64,000 nucleotides of DNA from Longimicrobiales bacterium (GTDB lineage: Bacteria > Gemmatimonadota > Gemmatimonadetes > Longimicrobiales > Gaopeijiaceae), in contig OX639991.1 of NCBI GenBank assembly GCA_951828585.1, positions 3,702,001 to 3,766,000 of the forward strand, written 5' to 3'. The first letter of the stretch is position 1. Each line of letters starts with the position of its first letter. Below, one piece after another: positions 46,026 to 54,122 of this stretch. Made by a program: the position numbers and the translations under genes. The notes under the pieces are model-generated. The model had not been told where the DNA came from. It saw nothing but the letters and a program-made list of their open reading frames with translations, and ran no database searches.

Positions 46026-46073
46026 AGCCCGGCGCCTTGCCGCTCGGGCGATGGCTTTATCCACGGATTGCTA
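46026..46073. repeat. Degenerate repeat copy at the dnaJ stop
   Basis: In inverted orientation it reads TAGCAATCCGTGGATAAAGCC, CGCCCGAGCGGC and AAGGCGCCGGGCTGGC, matching the left third of the 171-bp unit. Its terminus forms the dnaJ stop codon TAG (46071-46073). The rest of the 45873-46070 gap shows no gene. Confidence 0.7.
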
Positions 46074-47180
46074 CCACTTCATCTCGGCTGCCGTCGCGAA
46101 CTCCCGGATCCGGGCTTCCTGCTCCTCGGTGAGGGACTCCGGGATCTCGACCTTGATCTCGACGTACTGGTCCCCCGTCTTCCCGTCGCGGCTGATTCCC
46201 TGGCCGGCAATCCTGAAGCGCGTACCCGGCTGCGTTCCCGCGGGGACGCGCAGCACCACCCTCTTCCCCCAGATCGTACCCACCCGGATCCGGGAACCCA
46301 GCGTCGCCTGGGCCAGGTTGACGGGCACCGTCACGTGAATGTCGGCGCCCTCGCGCTCGAAGAAACGGTGCGGCTCGACCTTGAAGGTGATGATGAGATC
46401 GCCGGGGGCGCCGCCCTTCCGGCCGCGCTCTCCCTGTCCCGTCAGGCGCACTTTGGCGCCGGACTGGACGCCGACGGGGACCGAGACCTGGATCTTGCGC
46501 TTCTGGTGAACCTTGCCGGACCCGCCGCACGCCCCGCACTCCTTGGCGGGCCTTTCGCTCCGTCCCATGCACGCCGGGCAGGGACGGTTGACCGCGAACC
46601 CTCCCTGCCCGAACGATACGCTCCCCGATCCCTTGCATTCCGCGCAATTCTTCCAGGTCGTTCCCGGAGCCCCGCCCGAACCCAGACAGGTGGCGCACTC
46701 CTCGTTGATGGAGACTGAGACGGAGACCTTGCCCCCCTTTGCCGCCGTCATGAATGGCACCTCGACGGGGAGCTCGACGTGGTCTCCCCTGAGGGGGCCG
46801 GAGGGACGCGAAGGCTGGCCCTTGCGGCCGCGGTCGAAGATGGAGGAGAAGATCTCCGAGAAGCCCCCGAGCCCCCCCAGGTCCTCAAACGAGAACCCCG
46901 GCTGGGCGGTCGTTTCGGGCCGCGAACCCGCCCGGGGCCCACCGAAGCCGAATGCGCCGAGCTTGCGCATCTGGTCGTACTTCTTGCGCTTCTGCGGGTC
47001 GGAGAGGACCCCGTTGGCCTCACCGACCTCCTTGAAACGCTCGGCCGCCCGCGGGTTCCCCGGATTGGCGTCCGGGTGATACTGCTTGGCGAGCCCGCGG
47101 TACGCTTTCTTGATTGCGGCGTCGTCGGCCTTCTCGTCGACCCCGAGGATCGCGTAGTAGTCCTTGTCGGCCTTGGTCAT
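46071..47180 (-). CDS. dnaJ: Chaperone DnaJ
   Basis: 369 residues. J-domain (1-70) with the HPD motif in LAKQYHPDANPGNPR. Gly/Phe-rich linker (GAFGFGGPRAG, FSFEDLGGLGG). Zinc domain with four CxxCxGxG-type repeats: CATCLGSG, CAECKGSG, CPACMGRS (degenerate third) and CGACGGSG. C-terminal substrate-binding domains (RLTGQGERGRKGGAPGDLIITFKVEPHRFFER). It is a DnaK co-chaperone; grpE is six bases upstream, dnaK is not in the window. The spacing and gene pair suggest one heat-shock unit, though no CIRCE element was found. Confidence 0.95.
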   Translation of the reverse strand: MTKADKDYYAILGVDEKADDAAIKKAYRGLAKQYHPDANPGNPRAAERFKEVGEANGVLSDPQKRKKYDQMRKLGAFGFGGPRAGSRPETTAQPGFSFEDLGGLGGFSEIFSSIFDRGRKGQPSRPSGPLRGDHVELPVEVPFMTAAKGGKVSVSVSINEECATCLGSGGAPGTTWKNCAECKGSGSVSFGQGGFAVNRPCPACMGRSERPAKECGACGGSGKVHQKRKIQVSVPVGVQSGAKVRLTGQGERGRKGGAPGDLIITFKVEPHRFFEREGADIHVTVPVNLAQATLGSRIRVGTIWGKRVVLRVPAGTQPGTRFRIAGQGISRDGKTGDQYVEIKVEIPESLTEEQEARIREFATAAEMKW

Positions 47181-47186
47181 GGGCTA

Positions 47187-47858
47187 CTACGCCTTGTAGA
47201 CGCTGACGCGTGCCGGACGCACGAGCAGTCCCTTGAAGGTGTAGCCCCTCTGGAACACGCGCTCGACCATGTCGTCCTCCTCCTCGGAGCCGGCCGGCAC
47301 GCGCATCATGGCCTCCATCGTGTTCGGGTCGAACTCCTCGCCCGCGGGATCGACGACTTTGACGCCCGCCTCCTCGAGCACCCGGAAGAACTTTCGCTCC
47401 ACCAGGTCAACCCCTTCCACGATCGCCTCCACCGAGGCGCTCTCGGGCTCCAGCGCAGTCACCCGGAGCAGGTCGTCCAGCGGCTCGAGCATGCGGGAGA
47501 GCAGGTCCGCCTGGGCGCGGTCCCAGCGTTGGCGCAGCCTGTCCTCGGTCCGCTTGCGGTAGTTGTCGAAGTCCGCGGCCAAGCGCAGGTGGCGATCCCT
47601 GGCCTGATCCCGTTCGACGCGCAATTCCTCGTTGGTGGGAGCTGCCCTTTCTCGGTTGTCGGAGGATGCGTCCGCCAGCTCGGGATCTGCTTCTCCCTCC
47701 ACGAACTCGTCGCTGGGGTCGGTTTCGGGGTCCGCCGCGCCAGCGGCCGCTTCTTCAGGGGGCGCGCCGGCCTCGTCGCCGGTTGCGGCAGTGTCGTTCC
47801 GTGGATCGGACTCTGCCTCGGCAGCCTGGCCAGTGGCGTCGTGTTCGGAAGGGGTCAT
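47187..47858 (-). CDS. grpE: Nucleotide exchange factor GrpE
   Basis: 223 residues from the ATG at 47858; a GTG at 47897 is an alternative start. The first ~95 residues are acidic and Ala/Glu-rich (disordered). The GrpE coiled coil starts near EELRVERDQARDRHLRLAADFDNYRKRTE, and the C-terminal beta domain has FDPNTMEAMMRVPAGSEEEDDMVERVFQRGYTFKGLLVRPARVSV. It releases ADP from DnaK. Confidence 0.94.
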   Translation of the reverse strand: MTPSEHDATGQAAEAESDPRNDTAATGDEAGAPPEEAAAGAADPETDPSDEFVEGEADPELADASSDNRERAAPTNEELRVERDQARDRHLRLAADFDNYRKRTEDRLRQRWDRAQADLLSRMLEPLDDLLRVTALEPESASVEAIVEGVDLVERKFFRVLEEAGVKVVDPAGEEFDPNTMEAMMRVPAGSEEEDDMVERVFQRGYTFKGLLVRPARVSVYKA

Positions 47859-48046
47859 CTTGTCGCTTGCTTTGTGTCTTGCGGGGTTGCCGGCCACTGA
47901 GCCGTGTGCATCAATCGGCGGGCTGCAGGCTCGGCGCCGAAACGACCATCGCCGCCCGCCGGGTTACGACGGCGCCCCAGCGATTGTTCGCGCGGCTCCG
48001 TCAGGGGTGTGCTCCAACTTGGTGGAATCGTCTCTTCCGGTCCACT

Positions 48047-48577
48047 TCACGAGCAGTCCGTGGAAGCCCGCGCGAGGACCTCGAGGGCCATGGACAGCAC
48101 TTCCTCGACGCTCCGGGTGCGCACGGCCAACCGGTCCCCTTGAAAACGCATTCGTCTCGCGTTGGCCCCCCCATCCGACGTGCCCACCGCCATCCATACC
48201 GTTCCCACGGGCTTTTTGTCAGTGCCTCCCCCCGGTCCGGCGATTCCGGTCACGGCCATGGCCACATCGGCCGCAAACCGGCGACATGCGCCGGCAGCCA
48301 TCTGCAACGCTACCGTCTCCGAGACGGCACCATGCGAGTCCAGAGCGACGGGGGCGACGCCGAGGTGGCGGATCTTGACGTCGTTGGCGTAGGCCACGAC
48401 GCCGCCCGCGAAGTACTCGGACGCGCCGGGAAGGTCGGTAAGCGTGGCGGCCAGCAGCCCGCCGGTGCAGCTCTCGGCGGTGGCGACCCTTACGCGGCCC
48501 GCGATTGCCGCGGTGGACAGTTGTTCCGACAGTCTCCGGGCGCGCTCCCCTGCCCCGTCGTTGTCGCCCTCATGCAT
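48047..48577 (-). CDS. CinA-like nicotinamide-nucleotide amidase (C-terminal domain protein)
   Basis: 176 residues, the stand-alone PncC/YgaD form without the N-terminal molybdopterin-like domain. Motifs: VATAESCTGGLLAATLTDLPGASEYFAGGVVAYANDVK, VALDSHGAVSETVALQMAAGAC and AVTGIAGPGGGTDKKPVGTVWMAV. It deamidates NMN in pyridine nucleotide salvage. Its last codons (Thr-Asp-Cys-Ser) coincide with a repeat-like GCAGTCCGTGG, so the C-terminus may have been reset by a repeat end. Confidence 0.9.
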   Translation of the reverse strand: MHEGDNDGAGERARRLSEQLSTAAIAGRVRVATAESCTGGLLAATLTDLPGASEYFAGGVVAYANDVKIRHLGVAPVALDSHGAVSETVALQMAAGACRRFAADVAMAVTGIAGPGGGTDKKPVGTVWMAVGTSDGGANARRMRFQGDRLAVRTRSVEEVLSMALEVLARASTDCS

Positions 48578-49199
48578 GATCCCTGACCAGGGTTCGGTAA
48601 CGCCACATGTAGTCGGCCATGGAGAAGACGGTGAGTCCGACGGCCACGCCCAGCATGATGCCGACCCACGCGGAATTGAAGTGTCGCCAGGCGTTCCATA
48701 TCCCGCCCGACCAGCCGCGGTCGGCCGCCGAGCTCATGATCGGATACCAGAAGAGCAGTCCGCCGATGAAGAAATTCTGTATCAGTGCCTTGTGTTTCCC
48801 CGATTTTCCGGCCGCGATCACCACGCCGCGCCGAGCCGCGTAGCCCCGAAAAAGAGTTATGAAGAGCTCCCGCCCGAACACCACGGCCAGAACCCATACC
48901 GGCATGGTCCCCCACCACGGTATCTCACTCATGGCATCGGGCCTGCGGGTGATGAAGTAGAATGGGATGAAGGTGCTGGCCAGCAGAAGCTTGTCCGCGA
49001 CCGGATCGAGCAGCTTGCCGGTGTCCGTGATCCACCCGTGCTTGCGCGCCAGGTGGCCGTCCCAGACGTCCGACAGCGCCGCCACCAAGAAAAGGACGAA
49101 CGCGGCGTAGCGATTCACGACGCCGGGAGAGAGGGCGAGGTAGGAGATCGCCGGACAGGCCGCGATCCGGGCCACGCTGATGGCATTGGGGACGTTCAC
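48570..49199 (-). CDS. pgsA: CDP-diacylglycerol--glycerol-3-phosphate 3-phosphatidyltransferase
   Basis: 209 residues from a GTG at 49199 that shares bases with the upstream stop (GTGA). CDP-alcohol phosphotransferase signature in SDVWDGHLARKHGWITDTGKLLDPVADK (D-x2-DG-x2-AR-x8-G-x3-D-x3-D) and about five membrane helices. It makes phosphatidylglycerol-phosphate in the inner membrane. The end overlaps the cinA-like start. Confidence 0.93.
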   Translation of the reverse strand: MNVPNAISVARIAACPAISYLALSPGVVNRYAAFVLFLVAALSDVWDGHLARKHGWITDTGKLLDPVADKLLLASTFIPFYFITRRPDAMSEIPWWGTMPVWVLAVVFGRELFITLFRGYAARRGVVIAAGKSGKHKALIQNFFIGGLLFWYPIMSSAADRGWSGGIWNAWRHFNSAWVGIMLGVAVGLTVFSMADYMWRYRTLVRDHA

Positions 49200-49495
49200 G
49201 CGGTTCGCGCTCCGTGCCGGAGTTCCGACTCCATGCGTTCGAGCACCGCCGCTGCCTGGTTTCTCAGAAGTGGGCGCGGCTCCCAGGCCCTGAAGTCGCG
49301 CAGGACGGTCACCGCGTCCACCGTGGCGGGCTCGCCGTTCAGGTGCCGGAGCGCAGCCAGGCGAAGGACCGGATTGGAGCTGAACAGGTCCCGCTGGTGG
49401 CGCACGACCTGGTCGCGCAGAATGAGGGCCCCCAGTGCCCCCACCGCACCGACCCCAAGGAGAAAAAACCCAATGCGACGTGCGCGGCGGCTCAT
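49196..49495 (-). CDS. Small membrane-anchored HEAT-like protein
   Basis: 99 residues, not assigned to a known gene. One N-terminal membrane helix (IGFFLLGVGAVGALGALIL), then a helical part: LFSSNPVLRLAALRHLNGEPATVDAVTVLRDFRAWEPRPLLRNQAAAVLERMESEL, resembling one or two HEAT-type helix pairs. ATGA overlap with recR upstream and GTGA overlap with pgsA downstream support it as a real gene. Function unknown. Confidence 0.65.
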   Translation of the reverse strand: MSRRARRIGFFLLGVGAVGALGALILRDQVVRHQRDLFSSNPVLRLAALRHLNGEPATVDAVTVLRDFRAWEPRPLLRNQAAAVLERMESELRHGARTA

Positions 49496-50100
49496 GCGGA
49501 ACCGTCTCCCACTTCCCGCCGGCCGGCCAGTGCCTCGGCGATCGTCGTCCCGTCCACGTACTCCAGGTCGCTCCCGACCGGAATGCCCCTGGCCAGGCGC
49601 GTGATCCGCAGGCCGTGCGGGCGCAGCAGCGTCTCCAGGTAGACCGCGGTGGCCTCGCCTTCCACACTCGCGTTGGTCGCCAGGATGACCTCCTTCGGCT
49701 TCTCCTCCGGGTCGCTCACGCGCTCCAGGAGGCCGTCGATGTCGAGTTGGCCGGGCCCCACCCCATCGAGGGGCGAGAGACGGCCGCCCAGTACATGGAA
49801 GAGCCCCCCGTAGCGCCCGGTACGCTCGATCGCCCCCACTTCGTACGCTTCTTCCACGACGCAGATTACACTCCGGTCACGGGACGGGTCGCGGCACACG
49901 GAGCACACCTCGGCGCTGCAGTAGTTCCCGCAGCGCGGGCAGGGATGGATCCTTTCCGCAACCTGTGCCAGCGCGCCGGCCAGGCGATGGATGTCCTCCT
50001 TCGGGCCCTTCACCATGTGAAACGCCAGCCGAAGCGCCGTCTTGGTGCCGATCCCCGGGAGCCGGCGCAACTCCCGGGTCAGGTCATCGATCGCGGACAC
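49492..50100 (-). CDS. recR: Recombination mediator RecR
   Basis: 202 residues, standard. GTG start at 50100. Helix-hairpin-helix LRRLPGIGTKTALRLAFHM, zinc finger CPRCGNYCSAEVCSVC, Toprim SVICVVEEAYEVGAIERTGRYGGLFHVLGGRLSPLDGVGPGQL. It works with RecO/RecF to load RecA at gaps. The ybaB-recR pair downstream of dnaX is the widespread order. Confidence 0.96.
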   Translation of the reverse strand: MSAIDDLTRELRRLPGIGTKTALRLAFHMVKGPKEDIHRLAGALAQVAERIHPCPRCGNYCSAEVCSVCRDPSRDRSVICVVEEAYEVGAIERTGRYGGLFHVLGGRLSPLDGVGPGQLDIDGLLERVSDPEEKPKEVILATNASVEGEATAVYLETLLRPHGLRITRLARGIPVGSDLEYVDGTTIAEALAGRREVGDGSA

Positions 50101-50134
50101 GGGTGGACCGGGGACCTGAGGCGGGGCCGGGCTG

Positions 50135-50452
50135 CTAGAACAGACCGGGCAAGTTGGCGGGCAACCCGCCCGCCGCCCCCCGCATCCGCTCCTCCGAGAA
50201 GTCGCGCGCGCGGTTCTGCGCCTCCGCCACGGCCGCCACCACGAGGTCCTCGAGCATCTCCGGATCCTCCGGGTCGATCACCTCGCGGTCGATCGTGACG
50301 CTCTTGAGATCCCCCTTGCCCGTCACGCGGGCCGTTACCATGCCACCGCCCGCGGAAGCGACCAGCTCCTCCGTCTGCAGGCTGTCCTGAAGCTCCTTCA
50401 TCCTGTTCTGGAGCTGCTGCCCCATCTTCATCAACTGTTGAATATTCGTCAT
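50135..50452 (-). CDS. YbaB/EbfC-family nucleoid-associated protein
   Basis: 105 residues, standard. MTNIQQLMKMGQQLQNRMKELQDSLQTEELVASAGGGMVTARVTGKGDLKSVTIDREVIDPEDPEMLEDLVVAAVAEAQNRA matches the dimeric DNA-binding EbfC/YbaB fold. It lies between dnaX and recR. Its stop TAG is followed by CAGCCCGG, the same start as the dispersed repeat terminus. Confidence 0.95.
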   Translation of the reverse strand: MTNIQQLMKMGQQLQNRMKELQDSLQTEELVASAGGGMVTARVTGKGDLKSVTIDREVIDPEDPEMLEDLVVAAVAEAQNRARDFSEERMRGAAGGLPANLPGLF

Positions 50453-50527
50453 CGTCCGCTCCTGATATTCCTCGAATCCCCTGTGATGTGCTGTCGCATT
50501 CGCTATGTGTACGCTCGTTCTCCGAAG

Positions 50528-52174
50528 TCAGTCCACGAACTCCAGATCGAGTTCGGCAACGGCCCGTTCGAGATACGGTGCTCTCCGGACCAGCTCTTCG
50601 AGCCGACCCGCACGAACCGTTTCCTGGCTGACCCTCGCCGAGGCGGTTGCAGCGGCCGAACCCTCCCCGCCACCTCCGTCCCCGGCAACGATTGAAATCT
50701 TGGCAGAATCGCGCCCCGAATGAAGGGCCAGGGCCTCCTCGAGCTTCGGAAGCACGTCGGAACTCGCCAGCCGTTCGCTGCCCAGCTCTCCGGGCACGTG
50801 GAGCAACAACTCCCCGTCGCTCGTCTCCTTGACCACGGTCGCGGCGTGCAGAATCGGCGACAATCCCGGTCCGATGCGCCGTCCTTCCGCCACCACGGCC
50901 TTCCAGCCCTCCGCAAGAGGGCGCGACCGGGAAGGTGTGGGTGGGACCGTCGGCGAATCCGGCGGCGGCACGGGATCGGAGGACGGTTCCGGCCCCGGCG
51001 GCACGACCGGTTCCGGCGCGGGCGCCCCCCCGAGCGCCCGAATGATTTCCTCCAACTCCACGGTGCGATCCAGGTAGCTCATCCGGAGCAGCAGCATCTC
51101 GATCAGCACCCGGGGCCTCCCCGTGCGCCTGAGGCTGCCATCGCTCTCCAGGCTCGACGACATCGCCAGCATCCTCACTAGGTCGCCGGGCGAGAAGGCC
51201 TCCGCGCGCCGTGCGTAGGCGTCGCGCATTTCGCCGGTCATGCTCCCGGGGGTGAAGTCGGGGTCGAGGGACAGCCGCAGCAGCAGGCGCAGCTTCTCCG
51301 CGAGGCCATGGTAGAATTCGACCAGGTCGTGCCCTTCGTCGATCAGCGTCTCTACGAAGTCGAAGACGGCGCCGTGCCGGTGCCCCGCGACCAGATCGAA
51401 GAGTTCCAGGTAGCGCTCCTCGGCGACCACGCCCAGCACGCGCATCACCGTGTCCACCGAGACCTCTTCGTCGGAGAGCGCGAGGACCTGGTCGAGGAGC
51501 GAGAGCCCGTCCCGCATGCCCCCGTTCGCCTTGCGGGCGATGGCGCGCAACGCCTCGGGGTCGCTGGCGATGTCCTCGCCGCTCAGCACCTCTCCGAGCC
51601 TGTTCATGATGTCGCCAGTGCCGATGCGCCGGAAGTCGAAGCGCTGACAGCGCGACAGGATGGGGGACGCTGTCTGCTGGATCTTCCTGGCCTCGGTGGT
51701 GGCGAAGACGAAGATGACCCTCGGCGGCGGCTCCTCCAGGATCTTCAGGAGGGCGTTCCACGCCTCCCGCGTGAGCATGTGCGCCTCGTCGAGGATGTAG
51801 ACCTTGTACCGCTCTTCCTCCGACGGAGCGTACATGGCCCGTTCCCGCAGTTCGCGCGCGTCGTCCACACCCCGGTTCGAGGCCGCGTCGATCTCCACTA
51901 CGTCCAGGGAGGTGTGTCCGGCCCAGATGCGTTCGCAATCCTCGCACTCCCCGCACGGTTCGCCGTCGGGCGCGCGGCGGGGACAGTTCAGCGCCATGGC
52001 CAGGATGCGGGCCAGCGTGGTCTTGCCCACGCCGCGGGGTCCGCAGAAGAGGTACGCGTGTCCGACCCGGTTTCCGGCGACGGCCCGTTTCAGAGTCTCG
52101 GAGACGTGTTCCTGGGTCTGTACATCCCCGAAGCGGCGGGGCCGGTACTTCCGGGCCAGGGCGAGGTAGGACAA
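50528..52174 (-). CDS. dnaX: DNA polymerase III subunits gamma and tau
   Basis: 548 residues from a TTG at 52174, which gives the family N-terminus (LSYLALARKYRPRRFGDVQTQEHV); another TTG at 52210 would add 12 residues. Walker A FCGPRGVGKTTLARILA, zinc cysteines in CPRRAPDGEPCGECEDC, Walker B ILDEAHMLT, sensor SRCQRFDFRRI, lid and collar domains, then a Pro-rich linker (~365-430) and a tau-like C-terminal domain. It is the clamp-loader ATPase. No obvious slippery A-run for a gamma frameshift was noticed. The ffs gene sits just upstream. Confidence 0.94.
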   Translation of the reverse strand: MSYLALARKYRPRRFGDVQTQEHVSETLKRAVAGNRVGHAYLFCGPRGVGKTTLARILAMALNCPRRAPDGEPCGECEDCERIWAGHTSLDVVEIDAASNRGVDDARELRERAMYAPSEEERYKVYILDEAHMLTREAWNALLKILEEPPPRVIFVFATTEARKIQQTASPILSRCQRFDFRRIGTGDIMNRLGEVLSGEDIASDPEALRAIARKANGGMRDGLSLLDQVLALSDEEVSVDTVMRVLGVVAEERYLELFDLVAGHRHGAVFDFVETLIDEGHDLVEFYHGLAEKLRLLLRLSLDPDFTPGSMTGEMRDAYARRAEAFSPGDLVRMLAMSSSLESDGSLRRTGRPRVLIEMLLLRMSYLDRTVELEEIIRALGGAPAPEPVVPPGPEPSSDPVPPPDSPTVPPTPSRSRPLAEGWKAVVAEGRRIGPGLSPILHAATVVKETSDGELLLHVPGELGSERLASSDVLPKLEEALALHSGRDSAKISIVAGDGGGGEGSAAATASARVSQETVRAGRLEELVRRAPYLERAVAELDLEFVD

Positions 52175-52220
52175 GGAGTCGTAAAGGAGGTTGCGTGTGG
52201 GCCGAAACAAGGGGCGCGAG

Positions 52221-52320
52221 GTGCCCCAGGCACTCCGCGGCGACGATCACCTCACTTACCGCTGCTACCGGCAAGGTCCTGACGGGGTTCGCGGGCTTCC
52301 GCCCCACGGACCTGGGGCAC
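52221..52320 (-). ncRNA. ffs: Signal recognition particle RNA (4.5S type)
   Basis: About 100 bases on the minus strand. The ends pair perfectly over 10 bases (GTGCCCCAGG at 52320-52311 with CCTGGGGCAC at 52230-52221). The conserved domain IV is present: CGAACCCCGTCAGG on one side and AGCAGCGGTAAG on the other, the two halves of the symmetric loop that binds Ffh. The apex reads ACC-TTGCC-GGT rather than the usual GGAA tetraloop. The position just upstream of dnaX is common for bacterial ffs. Confidence 0.9.
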
Positions 52321-52325
52321 TCGCA

Positions 52326-52355
52326 AAGCTACCCGGACGCGGGACGGGGCGTCAA
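52326..52355 (-). promoter_or_regulatory. Promoter for the SRP RNA gene
   Basis: Minus strand: TTGACG (52355-52350), an 18-base spacer, TAGCTT (52331-52326). The start would fall about six bases later, at the first base of the paired RNA (52320). Confidence 0.6.
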
Positions 52356-52458
52356 CGCTACTGGAGCCGGCACCGCCTCAACGACCGACCCGGTAACCGG
52401 CGTGGTGGACGAGCCGGCGTCCCGACGGCTTGCGGCTCCAGTGGCAAGCCCTCTCGCA

Positions 52459-53559
52459 TCAACCCGAGGCGAGCCGTCTCCCCACGACGTACGGCACGTC
52501 CAGCGAGTCCCCCCAAATCCCCCACACATGCGTTTCCGTCGCGTCGTGCAGCCACAGGGACTTAGGCAGAAGAACGCGTCGGGGCTTGCCGGTCATGTCG
52601 CCTCTTCGAACCGCATAGTAGACCGCCAGCGTGTCCGAACTCTCGTAGGTCGTCAGCCAGACTTCGCCCGACGCCGTAAGCAGGATACTCTTCGCCGCGG
52701 GCAGATACTCGGGCTTGTAGAGCCCCTTCTCCCAAGCCTGCCGCAGTCTGAGCGGCGACACCCCCGGGATGGTGATATTTGCTACGTAATAGTCACCCTG
52801 CTCCCGTATCATCTCGGGGGTCAGTCGCCGCGGCTCGAACTCGATTCGCCGCAACCAGGTCGTGTCTCCGTCCGCATCCAATTCGATCAACTCGACAACG
52901 CCCGCCCCGCCCGTCCGCCGCCCGACCACCGCTCCGTCCGGTCCGAACGACGTCAGGTCCGCATCACCGAACATCTGACCCACCCAGCCGGTCACACTCT
53001 CGATGCCCCTCTCGACGAAGTCCCTCGAGCCGACTTGCGGCACGGCGAAATAGCCGCCGTCGCCTGTCGGCGCCTCCACCCTCAACAGATAGTCCCGGTA
53101 CCTCACAGAGTTGGGAAAGCCCGGAACGGTTCCCACCAGGGCGCCGTCCGGAGCATAGTAGGTGAATCGGGATCCGAACGATTCCGGCACATAGAAGCTG
53201 CCGCTGCCCACGACTTCCATCCGTCCCGGCAGACGGAACTCGCCCGGGCCCTCGCCATGCCCACCGACCACGAAGTCCAGAGGCCCGTCGGGCGTCCACA
53301 CGCTTACTTTCGCGTCCTGCGCATCGAGCACCAAGACACGGTCCCGGTACGGATCCGCCCGCACGGCGACAATCTGGGACAAGAGAACATCCTGTTCCGG
53401 GGCGCTGTTGAAACGGTGTTCGGCTTCGGTGAACCATGTCTCGGAATCATTCCCGGTGGGATGCGATTCGCCGTCACCGCGGGCCGTGGCCAGGACGATC
53501 GCAACCAGCCAGGCACGGCGCGGGCTCCTAGGCCCCACTGCGTGCCAACCGGATCGCAA
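52459..53559 (-). CDS. Secreted six-bladed beta-propeller protein
   Basis: 366 residues from a TTG at 53559; an in-frame GTG at 53538 is equally possible. A signal-like hydrophobic segment (AWLVAIVLATARG) is followed by propeller repeats. The signature VVGGHGEGPGEFRLPGRMEVV (~residue 98) matches the first gene of the window. Other blades include RVLVLDAQDAKVSVWTPDG, FTYYAPDGALVGTVPG and LTASGEVWLTTYE. A role in the envelope or periplasm is inferred only. It lies between ffs and yraN; the gap to ffs (52356-52458) holds nothing recognisable. Confidence 0.75.
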   Translation of the reverse strand: MRSGWHAVGPRSPRRAWLVAIVLATARGDGESHPTGNDSETWFTEAEHRFNSAPEQDVLLSQIVAVRADPYRDRVLVLDAQDAKVSVWTPDGPLDFVVGGHGEGPGEFRLPGRMEVVGSGSFYVPESFGSRFTYYAPDGALVGTVPGFPNSVRYRDYLLRVEAPTGDGGYFAVPQVGSRDFVERGIESVTGWVGQMFGDADLTSFGPDGAVVGRRTGGAGVVELIELDADGDTTWLRRIEFEPRRLTPEMIREQGDYYVANITIPGVSPLRLRQAWEKGLYKPEYLPAAKSILLTASGEVWLTTYESSDTLAVYYAVRRGDMTGKPRRVLLPKSLWLHDATETHVWGIWGDSLDVPYVVGRRLASG

Positions 53560-53601
53560 CGGTAGTACTTGGCCCCCCGGGGGGGCATGGTGTCCACGGT
53601 C

Positions 53602-53973
53602 TCAGTGCTGCCCGGGCCGCCACGCGTCGGGGACGTGCTCGATCTCGCTGTGCGACCCCTTGATCCGTACCGCGACCGCATCGAACCGGTAGGTGACTCC
53701 GGGCCGCCCGTTCTCGAGGATCCAGCGCCGGGCCGCCGTCTCGACCGCGCGCCGCTTGAGCAACCGGATCGGTTCGAGCGGCGTGCCTCCGGTCGGCGTG
53801 GCGCGCGCCTTCACCTCCACGAAGGCAACCACTCCGTCGCGCGCCGCCACCAGGTCGATTTCCTTGGGGCCGGCCCGGTAGTTGCGCGCAAGCACCGTCC
53901 AGCCGCGTTCTTCGAGGTGGGCCGCCGCCATGTCCTCTCCCCTGCGCCCGAGGGACTGCTTCACGTTCTCCAT
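53602..53973 (-). CDS. YraN family protein (UPF0102, restriction-endonuclease-like fold)
   Basis: 123 residues from the ATG at 53973. The conserved N-terminus LGRRGEDMAAAHLEERGWTVLARNYR and the nuclease-like core EIDLVAARDGVVAFVEVKAR (E-x(n)-D-x(n)-E-x-K) define UPF0102. The biochemical role is unclear; a Holliday-junction or DNA-end nuclease has been suggested from the fold. Confidence 0.9.
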   Translation of the reverse strand: MENVKQSLGRRGEDMAAAHLEERGWTVLARNYRAGPKEIDLVAARDGVVAFVEVKARATPTGGTPLEPIRLLKRRAVETAARRWILENGRPGVTYRFDAVAVRIKGSHSEIEHVPDAWRPGQH

Positions 53974-54122
53974 GACCTGTAGTTTCGGTCCCCGTGGCGG
54001 GCATTCCCATGGCTGTACGGGACCAGTGGTCCACGACCCCGGGTCCCCTGTCCCGCAGGATGCCGGATTCACGCGTGCCCGGTCGCCGCCTCCACCCCGA
54101 TGGCCGTGCGGACGCTACTTCG

